From Mnemiopsis leidyi (taxonomy: Eukaryota > Ctenophora > Tentaculata > Lobata > Bolinopsidae): a stretch of DNA of 25,242 nt. The translations under genes and the position numbers were made by a program. Numbering within the stretch: position 1 is the stretch's first letter; each line of letters begins with the position of its first letter. The DNA is taken from assembly GCA_000226015.1 (NCBI GenBank), contig JH153596.1, positions 169,905-195,146 on the forward strand. Reading direction: 5' to 3'. The notes under the pieces are model-generated. The model was not told the origin of the DNA. It worked only from the letters and a program-made list of their open reading frames with translations, and ran no database searches. This document shows positions 1 to 11,303 of this stretch, one piece after another.

Positions 1-1080
1 TAACGCCAGGAAACAGGAGAGCAGGAAACGTGCGAGGAGAGCAGGAAACTGCGAGCCGCGCGCGGTCGGGTAATATAATAATATGTAATACCTTGTCTGA
101 CTTTGTCCGACCTCATTCGGAGAATAAAATGACGGGAGGGTGCGCTGCTGACGGGAGGGTGCGCGCTGCTGTACAAGTAATACCTCGACAAGATTGTAGA
201 TTTACGTCGGAGCGAGCAAGTGTGACAGTGAAGTGAACGCGCGCATATGCGGAGACAGACGCGTAGTTAGTCAAGTTTTGTCGAGGTGTTCATGTTACCC
301 GACTTCGAATGAGGGTCGGACAAAGTCAGACAATACCCGACCCGCGCGCGGCTCGCAGTTTTCTGTTCTCCTCGCGTTAGAACGTTCGACGGATATCATC
401 TCGTCAAGTCAAGTTAGCCACCATTATGATTGTCACAGTGATTCACCTAACCAGTGATTACAGATTAGGTGCTTACTTGTCGAGGTGTTACCCGACTCGC
501 TCGCAGCTTGCTGCTCTCCTGGCGTATCGTTAGAACGTTAGACTAGACGCGGACGGATATCATGTATCATCTCGTCAACGTTCTAACGAAATTAAACGCC
601 AAGAGAGTTGGTCTAACCAGAGTGCAGAGCCCTTTTCACTTTTGCGCGTGGCGTAAGCACCTGATTAGGTAAACCAGGATGCAGGAGAGCAGCAAGCTTG
701 AAGCTGCGACATGCGAGCCGCACGCGAGTCGGGTAACACCTCGACAACAACTTACTGAACTTGTCTGACTTTGTCCGACCCTCATTCCACATTCTCCCGG
801 AGAATAAAATGACAGGAGGGTGCGCGCTACTGTACAACACTGAACGCGAGTGGCGAGGCAAAAAGCAATGCATGATGCACCAAAAACTGAGGTCTCCTGC
901 CCCAGGCAATGGTTAGATTGTTGGATAATTGAAAGTATTGATAATTGATAGTATTGAAAATTATGAATGCGTTGAATAAAAATTAAAACTCTGATTTTGA
1001 TTTGATTTTGTACAGCAGCGCGCACCCTCCCGACATTTCATTTTTGCTTCGAATGAGGGTTAGACAGGACAAAAATTTTG
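1..1080. repeat. Nested inverted-repeat (foldback) cluster
   Basis: Several blocks recur here in both orientations. The segment at 49-120 (GCGAGCCGCGCGCG followed by TGTCTGACTTTGTCCGACC and CTCATTCG) reappears inverted at 303-358. A block with GAGAGCAGCAAGCT and GAGTCGGGTAACACCTCGAC at 674-749 is inverted at about 477-525. A block around GGAGGGTGCGCGCT occurs at 140-172 (twice in tandem) and 808-834, and inverted at 1010-1035. A CGTTAGAACGTT / GGATATCAT / CTCGTCAA string is directly repeated at about 374-408 and 531-580. GC content is higher than in the DNA that follows. This is typical of foldback or MITE-type DNA transposons inserted into each other. No transposase frame is visible and the left boundary lies outside the window. 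Confidence 0.8.
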
Positions 1081-1276
1081 ATTAAAATATTGATGGTACG
1101 GTTGCATGAAGTCGCCTTGCGTTATGGCCCATTTTAAATTTTCAAGCTTTGCACGGCAGTAGGTCAGGCAACGTCTGACAAGCATGAACAACCGTTAAGA
1201 CGCGCAACGATATGATACATTCAGTTTACTACATATATGTCCTCCGCAAAAGTTTCACGATACGTTGGCCTTTCGT

Positions 1277-1410
1277 CACGTGTACATCGCTCACGCGGCG
1301 ATGAGAGGTCACATGACCAAATTTGATGGAAATTATTCCATAAAAGGAGATTTAACGTGTCACCACTGTGCAGATCAATTGGCTGTAAGAAGCACGTGAT
1401 ATCACATGAC
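1277..1410. promoter_or_regulatory. E-box cluster, candidate promoter
   Basis: Four CAYRTG-type E-boxes lie within 134 bp: CACGTG at 1277-1282, TCACATGACC at 1309-1318, CACGTG at 1393-1398 and TCACATGAC at 1402-1410. TCACRTGA-type sites are bound by USF and MiT/TFE bHLH-zip factors in animals. A TCTTATAA string follows at 1434-1441. No gene is recognised downstream on the + strand, but the hairpin-module array begins about 1.9 kb further on. Promoter function is inferred from clustering only. Confidence 0.35.
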
Positions 1411-1499
1411 CGTGACCTCACAGAGCAGGGTCCATCTTATAATTTGTTTACCTGTGTCTTCAGTTAACGCAGCTCAGAAATGTTTCGTGTAGGATGTTC

Positions 1500-3330
1500 G
1501 CCTCTCCGAGCTGCGTGGACGCTAGTTACTTGTCTATCAATTCGCGTTAAGGATATAAAAAAGTTTACCTGAGTCTGTAGGTTGTTTATTAAGCTAATTT
1601 TGTATCATAAGGGTGGTTGTTAATGAAATTAGGTCAGATCTAAGATATTTGGCCTTTGGGCCGTGATTGCGCAATTAGATTTTTGATTCTACAGTTTGCC
1701 ACAAAAAGCTTGTTCTATGGTTCATTTTAGGTAACGCTATCAGTCTATGAGTTATCTTGTACTTTGTTAGCTTAATCTAAGCTTAGATCTCGACCGTTGG
1801 CCCACGTTGTCGCTTCAGCAGTTCTTTTTACTTGAAGTCCATATGCTATAGTTTAGCCCAGTTTTAATTTTTAACGCTCACACATTGAAAGTTTAGAATT
1901 AATTTTTAAAGGCTCGTTTTGTAAATAAATTTCTTTATGATAGCCCTATGTATGATTAATTCGCGTTCCCAATCTCGCCTTGCCCTGGATGTTACTGACA
2001 AGTTCCTTACAGGCATTTTGCGTTATATTAATCTGCAGTGTAAAGACAGTCAACTAAATAATTTCAGATTTCTGATACCCATAAGCTTTTTAATTATTAT
2101 TAAATATCATTTAATCGAATCTTGTTTTAGCCTTACCGCTCCGTTGCATTGAATTTATTGTTTACCGCCTGACCTTCAGAATGTGAAATATCGACAGAAT
2201 AGTGGTATGTATGAACGCGTCGATTTTTTTTCCTGGACACAACAATTTTGATAAAGGAGCGCATCACTCCTTGCGACGCATTCACGCGCCAGTGCCGGCA
2301 CTTCGCGCTGATGCTTATGTTTCGCTGCCGAAATTCGACGAACCCCTTTTCTTGTTTTGATCGATCGCCTTTTTGATATGCCCCATTTACCCGTCAATAT
2401 AACAAAAGAAGCGAAAAGATATTGAAGAAAGTGTAACTTGAAGATAGAAAAGTTAAAGAACTAACAGTCTTAATAGATAAGTGTTCTGTTCAGTGTGTTG
2501 TCGGTTTTACAGTTCCAAATTTAGTCCAATACAAATTATTGATTTTTCTGTATGATGTAGAATATTAACTTCGGACTTACACAGATAACTAATGATCTTA
2601 TCAGCGTAATAACATGCTAATTTTTTATCATACTTGAGAAGGCATCCCGCATTTAACTCGGGACGGCATCAAATGTCAAGGATAATTTCTATCTATATTC
2701 TCATGTAGCATAATAGATATTAATGTAAATTGGGCGTTGGGCACTCATTAGGTAAATGAGGATCAAAATTTGAGATGAGTCCTTACTCCTGATTGGACAT
2801 CTCAGCTTTCAATTTAGGCTCATTAGCCTAGGTATTTAAACAGCCGCTTAGGGGCATAACTAGTACAGTGATCAACTGTTGTATTGTATTGTTTTCTCTA
2901 TTGTGTAATCCCGTCGTACGCTCTGTCTGTAGATCTAGTGTAGGGAAACAATTTTTTCTCAGCTCTACTGTCAGTTCACAGTAAGATATCTCCTTCTTTT
3001 TCTCAAAAGAGCTATTTCATCTGGAATCATCGATTGAAAGAGGGATCCGGTTTGATGTCAAGCCTACTGATGCAGTCCTCAATATTCGTAAGCCTTTTCC
3101 TTTCCAAATTTCTCTCAAAAAGTCTTCTAACACTTAGCGGTCAACGCCTAAAGTTTCGTAAACTGTTCTACGTAGGATTTGCTAACGAATATATATACTT
3201 GTTAGCATGGCTTGAGTTAAAGCATTTGCTATTTGAGAACTATTAGAATGTTTCTATTGCGGAAAGTCGCAGTATATAATGTTAGCATTTTAGAGGGGCG
3301 TTTAACGGGTGTTTCAGATCATTTTTATAA
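1500..3330. other. AT-rich DNA without recognisable genes
   Basis: No recognisable coding region, RNA gene or repeat is seen. Open frames are under 75 codons and carry no familiar motif. Two isolated hairpins occur: TGAGATG..TCC paired with GGACATCTCA near 2770-2804, and TAGGCT-CATT-AGCCTA at 2815-2830. Neither has the box or arm sequence of the module family that starts at 3333. The stretch could be a 5' leader or first intron if transcription starts near 1.4 kb, but nothing here shows that. Confidence 0.5.
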
Positions 3331-3332
3331 AT

Positions 3333-3387
3333 GAAAAGGAGACAGAAGTTGAGAGTTCTCAACATAACTTTCCCGGGTTATCTTTTC
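3333..3387 (+). repeat. Module M1
   Basis: Box GAAAAGG is at 3333-3339 and hairpin GTTGAG-AGTT-CTCAAC at 3348-3363. The second consensus hairpin is missing; directly after the first comes a weaker ATAAC...GTTAT stem (3364-3368 with 3377-3381) and then CTTTTC at 3382-3387. CTTTTC is the exact complement of GAAAAG in the box and could close the module into a branched structure. Confidence 0.85.
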
Positions 3388-3864
3388 AAGTAAGGTGTTG
3401 TTAAAGGGGTGCGGCTGGCTCAACAGCAGAAGTTATTAACAACGGATATCCTTTTCTCAGTAATCGGTAACTAGTCTTGGTAAAGGTAATCAGTAGCTGA
3501 GTTTTATATCTAGCGGTTATTGATTTTTTCCCTGTTACATCTCCTAATTCTTCTTGGTCGGTAAAATAATTTGGGGTCAAAGTAAGTCAAAGTTATGGTA
3601 TCTCAAGGGGACACGTTGTTATTTCAAGTTCAAAGCGTCAGTAATTTTCGAAGACCATTTCTGGTATGTAAAGCATTACATTTACCGTCTGAAAATCAAT
3701 AACAAGCGTGTCAAGTTGACAAATATTCAGCTTTTAATGTTTCAGTCTACGGGGTTTATTGAATCTGTCGCTGGTTTCGGGTATGTTGCTTAACATGAAA
3801 TATTCTTATGTTCAAATCTTTAAATGTTTGAGCCAAGCCATCAATTTTTCAAATTTCTTTTATA

Positions 3865-3900
3865 GAAAAGGGCCGATAGTTGAGAGTTCTCAACACTTTT
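3865..3900 (+). repeat. Module M2 (single hairpin)
   Basis: Box GAAAAGG is at 3865-3871 and hairpin GTTGAG-AGTT-CTCAAC at 3879-3894, with the same loop as M1. CTTTT at 3896-3900 could pair with AAAAG of the box. No second hairpin follows. The box is preceded by a pyrimidine-rich run ending TTTTATAG, which resembles a splice acceptor. Confidence 0.85.
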
Positions 3901-5500
3901 TAACTGAAAATTTTATCTTAGTGTTATGCCTGTCAACGCAAGTGCGGTGTTTACAGCTAGTATTGATAACCTGCTGCCGATTAAGCTTGGCTAGTTGTGT
4001 TTATATCGGGTTTATGGGATGATTGATAACCGGTAGGCTAACCTTTTTTGAGCGATCAAAATTTAAAATGTTGAATTGAAATACGGATATCTATTTTGAA
4101 ACTTACTCTTGGCAATTTTCTTCCCGACTAGGACTTGTAATTTCAACGTTCTAAAAATGCAGTGCATGATTTTAACAAGCAAGCTACTTTAACATTTGCA
4201 GTAACCAATGTCTTACCATTAAGCAAGATAAGTTAGGAATTTCAGGTTCTTTTATCCTGTTGAAATATTGTATTATCGTGCTAACATATGAATGATTTCA
4301 AGATAACGGCAAATTAATCTGAAATGGGTTAGGTGGTTTTAAGTTATAATTGTTGCTTGATTTAAAATGGCGACAGCTACATGTATGTTTTGGCTCTCGA
4401 AGTGTAACAATAATTGCGATTTCTCTTGCGAATCTGAATGAATGCTTGAAATTTCTTTATTGTCTGTGGCCTTTATTGAGCTGCTGCACTAACCAGATTT
4501 CAGAACTGCGTGGCCGTACTGTACCACTAGTGTCCCTTTAAACTTGAAGCTAATCGCAGTTCTTCATATTAACAACTCTTTGTAAGCCGTGCAGCATATT
4601 TTAACATCGAGAATGGGTGAGTGATTTCTTTGAAATGGGCTTCTTTATTCTTTGAACTTACGTGTGCACAGTCCTCCGGAATCAATCAAACTAGTACTAT
4701 GTAAAACTACCATGCTTTAATTGTGTATGCTTGTATCCGATATCGCGTATTTCTTCTCGAAAGCTCTATGTTATACAATCTGCGTGACCCGGGCATTGTC
4801 CAAAAACTGCCCACTTATAATACCATCATGTTTCCAGAGCTCTCTGTTATACATGTGGCCTGCCTGCCGACATGGGTTGCCGTCTGTTATGCTAACTCTT
4901 CGCCTTAAGTGTCTTACATCATATGTGCTGGAGCTAAAGGGTCCTATGGGTATCGGTGACATGAACTCTGATGCGGTGCAGTATTACAATTTTACACAAT
5001 TTTTGACTGTCCTTCCGGTACCTACAAAGTTCTATTGTAAAAGCATTATATCATTTTTTGAGATGTTCATGCGGTCCAGGATTAATTGCTTATCGAGATG
5101 CATTTTATATTGAAATTTAGAGCCGTTAAGTTCTTAATATTCGTTTTTATGAAATATGATCTCGATTTTCAATTAGTTTTGGGCCTTGCACTTGTTATCA
5201 CTAAAACCGCAGTTTTTATCAATAATCAGAGATTTAAATTTCCAGAAACGTAAGGTTTGAGCGGCAGTAAAGACTTCTAGAAGGGCTAAATTTCCTAAAT
5301 TTTGGGCCTGCAGGATCGGACACGTTTGGCATGATGTATAGTCGTGATTCCCTTTGTTCCCAAATACCGGTTTGATCGGAGAAGCAGACTCTGGGCCAGC
5401 TGTTATGATAACGTTTCCTCGCACATATCCACCAAGCTGTTATATCAACTGTTATATGTTGCCTGTTACATCTGCATGCATGTTACTGAACGGAGTCGTT
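3901..5500. other. No recognisable gene
   Basis: This 1.6-kb interval between modules M2 and M3 holds no module, repeat or RNA gene that I can recognise. The longest open frame, about 130 codons at 4721-5113 on the + strand, has low-complexity, cysteine-rich content without a family motif, and I do not consider it a gene. Confidence 0.45.
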
Positions 5501-5504
5501 CAGA

Positions 5505-5533
5505 CAAAAGGTACTCAGCTGAGAACTCTCAGC
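5505..5533 (+). repeat. Module M3 (single hairpin, compensated)
   Basis: Box CAAAAGG is at 5505-5511 and hairpin GCTGAG-AACT-CTCAGC at 5518-5533. Relative to the consensus, the second pair changed from T-A to C-G on both sides, so pairing is kept. Confidence 0.85.
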
Positions 5534-5902
5534 ACACCACCGCATCACTCGGACACACCCCACTGAACTCGGCCAAATCATAGCAGCCGCTGCTTTTACA
5601 CGGAACTACAACCGATTTCGTAGTGCTCTTAATCGCTTTCTGGACGGTTTGATTTGACTGTAATTTTGCGCTAAACTTCAACATTTTCCAATGCATTCTC
5701 AGATCTTATTTACTGCACCAAAAATATTTGTTATGGCAAGAAAATCAATAAATTAATTATGATATGTCCAATATGATATAATCTTTCTAATGGTATTCAA
5801 AATTCTTAACCGATTGTCTCCATCTCTTTTATCTATTACAGAAAGTTTGTTTGCGTGAAGCTCACCACTACAGCTAGTTTGAGATCTGTCTAAAAATCTA
5901 AC

Positions 5903-5976
5903 GAAAAGGTTCAAGCTTGTTGAGTGCTCTCAACGCTGAATTGCAATCTTATCGGTAACCGTTGAGCATTCTCAAC
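5903..5976 (+). repeat. Module M4
   Basis: Box GAAAAGG is at 5903-5909. Hairpin 1 is GTTGAG-TGCT-CTCAAC at 5919-5934 and hairpin 2 is GTTGAG-CATT-CTCAAC at 5961-5976. The 26-nt linker is the longest of the double modules. Confidence 0.9.
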
Positions 5977-6235
5977 ATTGAATTGAGTTACATGCCCATA
6001 AATTCATCAATGATTGAATATACGAAAACCAATAATTGGTGGAAAAATAATCGCGGATTGTTATTGGTATGATGTATATATACAGCTTGCATTGCTCGTC
6101 TTCACATCAATGTGTAACTTACTGTTTACTTCAGTGCCCCTACTATGTTTCTGCTTTACAAGTTATATTAATGTTCTCTAATGCTGTGGTTACAATGTAC
6201 TCTTGATCACTGGCTCTGCCGCTCTGGCATTTTAC

Positions 6236-6303
6236 GAAAAGGTTTAAAGCTAAGCTGAGAGTTCTCAGCATCAAAACTTTTCAAGCAGTTGAGAATCCTC
6301 AAC
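6236..6303 (+). repeat. Module M5 (compensated first hairpin)
   Basis: Box GAAAAGG is at 6236-6242. Hairpin 1 is GCTGAG-AGTT-CTCAGC at 6254-6269, a compensatory change at the second pair. Hairpin 2 is GTTGAG-AATC-CTCAAC at 6288-6303. The linker contains CTTTTC, which is complementary to the box. Confidence 0.9.
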
Positions 6304-8460
6304 GTGCGTAAGCGTTTTGAGTTTTATTTTTCCATTTGAGAGATTGTTTGAACTGCAATCATCATGCAAAGATTGAAAGCTTTTTGATTAAGCTTGGCGC
6401 ATAACCTCATAAAACTCCATCCTGAGACTATATTATTGCCACGAGTATTTTGGCAGGGTTTTTGGTGTAGCATTCCTAATGTCGAGAGCAGGGTTGTCCA
6501 ACTGTTTCTTCTCTACCTGACATTCAGATAGTGATTGGCCGATCTTCTCTTCACTTACAAGCTGCCAGCAACCTCCCTCATCTACTTTTCACAACTTTCC
6601 TTGTATATCTTTGAATAAGCAGCATTCCTGGGATCAGCATATCTGTTGGGAATCAGGGAGTACTTCTCCACTTATATTACCGTGTTTATTGGCTCCTTAA
6701 TCTACGTGCTATTATAAATAGTTGGTTAAAATTCATAATTCAACAGATCAAAATATATGGATCATTGATAATTTTTAAGTAGTAATTCTCAATTGTCATT
6801 GTCAGGCTAGCCGCTTGGTTACAGTGGTGATATGACGTGTACTCCTTATCCGCCCATTGCTGCTCAGCGTTTTATTCATCCTGAGGAAAAAATTCTGCCC
6901 CTTTATTACCTTAGACGTTTCCCGATCCCCTTCTTCGAAAGTCCATTTAATACTCTAAAGACCATGATTGAATTCAGGAAGTGATATATCCAGTATTTAT
7001 CTAGATTTTAGAATAATCAGAAATCTCATCGTGTATGTATATTCAATATTTAACTACATTTAAATTGTTGCTGTGAAGTAGAATGAAATAATAAGGCGGT
7101 TTTGCAATTGTGCCTCTTACAATTTGACATTGCTATCAATCAACCAGGTGGGCGTCGGAAAAGTATACCCTGAGTAGACATTGGGTCGCTTGGCTATGAC
7201 GCCAACTGCATGCGCAGACGTCGGCCTCCTCTTGTCGTCAACCGCAATTCAACCCCATCACACACATGAGTATACTGAGGAGATTCAAATTCTTTGAAAT
7301 TAGGTGGTGATTAGATAACATGGCCGTCAAGTGTTGTTTTCAGTGCGAAATTTAGTCCTTATCACGTTGACCCGTGTTTTTACGCTAATATCTTTGACAG
7401 GTGACGGTTCATTTAGCAATTCTATTTTTCTGTCCTCTTTGGAAGGGAGGAGACCGGGACGTTTCAATCAGATTACCTCAATAACAAAAATTAGGAATAA
7501 GTATTATCTGGATTCTGGATACTATAATTACAAATGTGATTTATTGAACAGTAAATAAAGCAATACGCCATATTTAGTTTGACTTTCAATAATTTAACGT
7601 CGCGTTGGTTACAAGTACCTCGAAGCAAAATTTTGATACCTACCAGATAAACCAGGATTCTGTTGACTGAACGCACTCGCTCTTTCGTCAAGCTTGTTGC
7701 TGACATCCACGCCAATTAAACTTCCTTGGATTGGCATGGCTGCTCCTTGAGCTGATCCTGATCCTGCAGCTGCACTGTATTCACCTCGTACTATAAGTAT
7801 AAGTATTACACGTGAAGGTCTGAATATGCATTATCATTGAAACTTTCTTTGATATTTGTACATCTTATTGCTATATTGCAGTAATATGCACTACTGCTCA
7901 GTGCGCCCACAATATGGGGCCTATAAAATTTAGTTACGTTTTTAGTTGCAATATACTGATACATGTGTTTTATCAGGTGACTTACGAGTTCAGTCTTTTT
8001 AATCTTGAAATATCAAGTCCTCTCCGTATCAATGATAATGTTCGGGTCTGACTTCTACGTAGAATATTCTTGTAACGAAAATCTTCTCTGGACATCCGTC
8101 GATGTTATCCTTCTGAACAGAAATTGTTGAATAAGTATCGGTGAAACGGTAGAGGGCTATCTTATAACTTACGTTTTAAAATGCAGCTTACATAAAGTTC
8201 AATTTCGAATCTTGTGACTATTCTTAACATATAACCACGCCACAGAAACTATCCACAACCAGAACCCGCACTTACCATCTCCCACGAACTTTCCCTGCAA
8301 ACTTCCGCACTCGATCGACACATTACCGCACTCGATCGACATGTCCTGACAAGCTACACTCGCTCGCCGCAATCGACTCAATGATCGACATATATAACCG
8401 CAACCTATTCGCCCAACATTCCCGACACTCCAGATCCCAGTAACAACTTGACCATCCCTA
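6304..8460. other. No recognisable gene
   Basis: This is the second longest module-free interval. A TGCATGCGCAG string near 7207-7217 resembles an NRF1 site, and GGAAGGGAGGAGACC lies near 7441-7455, but no transcription unit is recognisable. A 16-bp string (CCGCACTCGATCGACA) recurs at 8305-8320 and 8326-8341 with a 21-bp offset. Open frames are short and unremarkable. Confidence 0.45.
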
Positions 8461-8467
8461 CCACTCC

Positions 8468-8501
8468 GAAAAGGCTCAAACTGAAGTTGAGAGTTCTCAA
8501 C
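8468..8501 (+). repeat. Module M6 (single hairpin)
   Basis: Box GAAAAGG is at 8468-8474 and hairpin GTTGAG-AGTT-CTCAAC at 8486-8501. No second hairpin follows within the usual distance. Confidence 0.85.
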
Positions 8502-8766
8502 AGCAACCATAAGTATCAAAATGAAAATATTGAAGCTTATTGAACGGAACTATAAATGATTGAGAATAAGCACTGTATGAATATTCAAGTAAAACATGCT
8601 ATGCAACCATTTAATTGCAAGTCATATAAGTATATTAAGGATTGGAAATTTCAGAAATTTGGTATTTCAACACGGTACACTACAAGATACAAGTTGCACT
8701 CGTTCAACATGCAGCCACGCAGTACAGACAACAAATAACACCTCTCATTAGCCAGACTTGGCAAAC

Positions 8767-8833
8767 GAAAAGGTATCCACCCCCAGTTGAGTATCCTCAA
8801 CGACATCAGGTAAAATAGCTGAGCGTTCTCAGT
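8767..8833 (+). repeat. Module M7 (G-U in second hairpin)
   Basis: Box GAAAAGG is at 8767-8773. Hairpin 1 is GTTGAG-TATC-CTCAAC at 8786-8801 and hairpin 2 is GCTGAG-CGTT-CTCAGT at 8818-8833. Hairpin 2 has the compensated second pair and a terminal G-U on the + strand. Confidence 0.9.
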
Positions 8834-9531
8834 AAAACTGTTCTCATACCTTTAAGGTGATCTGTCTTACCATGCAATATACACATTGTACCTGTGCATG
8901 AGCAAAACAATCTGATCAAGTGTACAAATATGTATCCTCTTGCTGAAGTATGGAGCTATGTCATTGGATTTAACCAATAAGAATTGGTGCTAGAGCATGC
9001 CGCTTACTAACTCACCAGGAATCTTCGGGAGTACATTACACTGTACTAAACCAAGGTACATTTGGGACATCATTATGTGTATCTAAACAACGGATGGTAT
9101 TTCTCTGGAAAGATATAAAACTAAAATAGCATACAAAACGCAACATGATAAACCTGTGACCCCCTTTGAAAAATAGAGCTCCAGTTCGTCTTCCTTCTCC
9201 TGAACAGCAACAATGAGTACTCTTACGTTATGTCCGTGTACTTTGTAAATTGTAAATACGATATTGTATCAAAAGTATATGTATAACTTACGTGTAAATT
9301 GCGGTGCCTTCTCTTACCGGGTTTGAAAATGGCTCTATTTTGTAGCACTTCATCGATAAATAAGAATACTTCGATGCTAAATGTAAATTTTGTTATTTTC
9401 AGTAATTCTCCAAAAAAGCTTGACAGCGTTCGTTCTCTCTTGGGTTTGAAACTCCTGAACCAATTTCCGTGCATGCATGCTTACCTAATTGAATCAGCTA
9501 AAGTATTGACTAGCTTGATGTAGAATAAGAG

Positions 9532-9599
9532 GAAAAGGTTTCCTTCGATCTTGGGTGTTCCCAGGTAACAATCACTTACTATAGTTGAGAGTTCTCAAC
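9532..9599 (+). repeat. Module M8 (most divergent first hairpin)
   Basis: Box GAAAAGG is at 9532-9538. Hairpin 1 is CTTGGG-TGTT-CCCAGG at 9550-9565: two pairs are changed relative to the consensus, yet all six still form, one as U-G. Hairpin 2 is GTTGAG-AGTT-CTCAAC at 9584-9599. The linker is 18 nt. Confidence 0.88.
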
Positions 9600-9849
9600 A
9601 TCTGAGCTGTTCAATATCATGTAAATACGATGATTGACTAGATTACTTACCACTGATCCAACTACTTAAACTCCCTTCTGTGATGTTCCTATGTACAACG
9701 AACTCGACCAACCTTGATTCAATATGATATTGTATTGTGTATATAATACACCTTTCAACCTTGGTAAATTAGAAGCACTGGATTGATGTACTAACAGATG
9801 TAATAAGATTTGGAGAATGCATGGCTGTTGTGGAATATAAGGTCTCTGT

Positions 9850-9913
9850 GAAAAGGTTCAACTGAGTTGAATATCTTCAACATTTTCTACACCTACAGTT
9901 GAGAATTCTCGAC
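9850..9913 (+). repeat. Module M9 (compensated and wobble hairpins)
   Basis: Box GAAAAGG is at 9850-9856. Hairpin 1 is GTTGAA-TATC-TTCAAC at 9866-9881, with the loop-closing G-C replaced by A-T on both sides. Hairpin 2 is GTTGAG-AATT-CTCGAC at 9898-9913, with one U-G pair on the + strand. Confidence 0.9.
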
Positions 9914-10270
9914 AACCAGGCTGATCCCTTGGATCTAAAACACGGTTCGAACCCAAGGATTCAAACTCCCAAACTAGGTACAATGCGATACAACAGGATA
10001 ATACAAGATGAATACAACAGTTTGGTCAGGAACTATGCTATGTCAAGAAATACAGAAGTGATATAAGTTACGATTATACGATAATAAGATCGAACGAGAA
10101 TATGACGTACAGGATTATACAACCTGCGAAAAATCTTAGATTAATAAAGCAGTTAACAGGAACAACCAGGACCAGATGATACCCACCCTATAACCGAAAA
10201 ATACAAATTTTCAGTTGTTAACTGGCTATCAATACACGAAAATATAAACTACAGCAGTAGATATATGCTC

Positions 10271-10332
10271 GAAAAGGTCAAAAGTTGAGGGTTTTCAACA
10301 AACTGTATTTTCTTTAGTTGAGTATTCTCAAC
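10271..10332 (+). repeat. Module M10 (G-U in first hairpin)
   Basis: Box GAAAAGG is at 10271-10277. Hairpin 1 is GTTGAG-GGTT-TTCAAC at 10284-10299, with a G-U loop-closing pair. Hairpin 2 is GTTGAG-TATT-CTCAAC at 10317-10332. The 17-nt linker contains TTTTC. Confidence 0.9.
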
Positions 10333-10611
10333 AAACTTCAGCTCTAGCTCCCTTCATTAAATTTGGCTCACGGAAATACATCGCCTAATGAATTTAAATT
10401 CGATAAACTGATGAAAAGAAGGACAGCTTTAAGTGCAACTGGGCAAAATTATCTTTTCTCATTTTGGTTAGTTTAACTTACCTCAACTTATTATTTAACT
10501 GACTCAAAATTTATTAAAAGAATCGCTTTTGAATATTGAAATTTTTCTTCAAACTTCTAGCTTATTCATTTTCTAAATTTTCTCAAATTGTGGTTATCAA
10601 ATTTATAATTT

Positions 10612-10646
10612 GAAAAGGTTAATTGAAACAGTTGAGAGCTCTCAAC
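10612..10646 (+). repeat. Module M11 (single hairpin)
   Basis: Box GAAAAGG is at 10612-10618 and hairpin GTTGAG-AGCT-CTCAAC at 10631-10646. The AGCT loop makes the whole 16-mer a perfect DNA palindrome. No second hairpin follows. Confidence 0.85.
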
Positions 10647-11303
10647 TCATTCTTACAAAATTTTATTTTTTTCGTAATAATTTCAAAAGTAATTTCTCTA
10701 TAACATTAATTCATTTCATCATTTCAGAAAATTGTCCTAAATTACTTTTGGTATTTCTGACTTCAGCTGATTCAAAATTTATTCCTGATTTTGTCATCAG
10801 AATTCTTTCTGGCGATACCACATCCTTCTAATGTGTGTTTTAACGCAACAACGGTTCGAAAATTGGCTCACCTAATCCGCTATTGGTACTATAACTCTAT
10901 TTATATCTCTGCTCTCGGACAAAGGTAATGGATTATGTAAGCATAGGATTGTACAGGCTTAAACAGAAACTTTACGAAAAAACTTGAAGCGGAACATGCT
11001 TATAAATTTCAAATACGGTAAAAGCATTATTTACTTATCCAAACCTATCCAGCTCAACTTTTCAAATTTGCCTCATTTAAATGGCATATGATAGAGCGTC
11101 TTAACCAACCTATACCGATAATTTATCTCGCCATGATAATTCATAACCAAGACAGCTCTTGTCCTTGCCTTGATGGATATTCTGCACTTTCGGCCTTGGC
11201 CTTAACAACATATTGAGCTTATGCAGTTAGTCTTGTTTGAATTGGTCCTTTGGTTACCATTGCAATGATTTTGTTTGAAAAATCTACCGCTGCTCGTATA
11301 TTC

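Noticed and set aside
2815..2830. TAGGCT-CATT-AGCCTA hairpin as an additional module
   Set aside because: Same stem and loop size but no box and unrelated arms; about six random 6-bp/4-nt stems are expected in 25 kb.
4721..5113. 130-codon frame on the + strand
   Set aside because: No family motif, low-complexity hydrophobic/cysteine content, no splice or start context.
7153..7180. GGAAAAGT box followed by CCCTGAG
   Set aside because: No matching 3' arm; no hairpin of the family can form.
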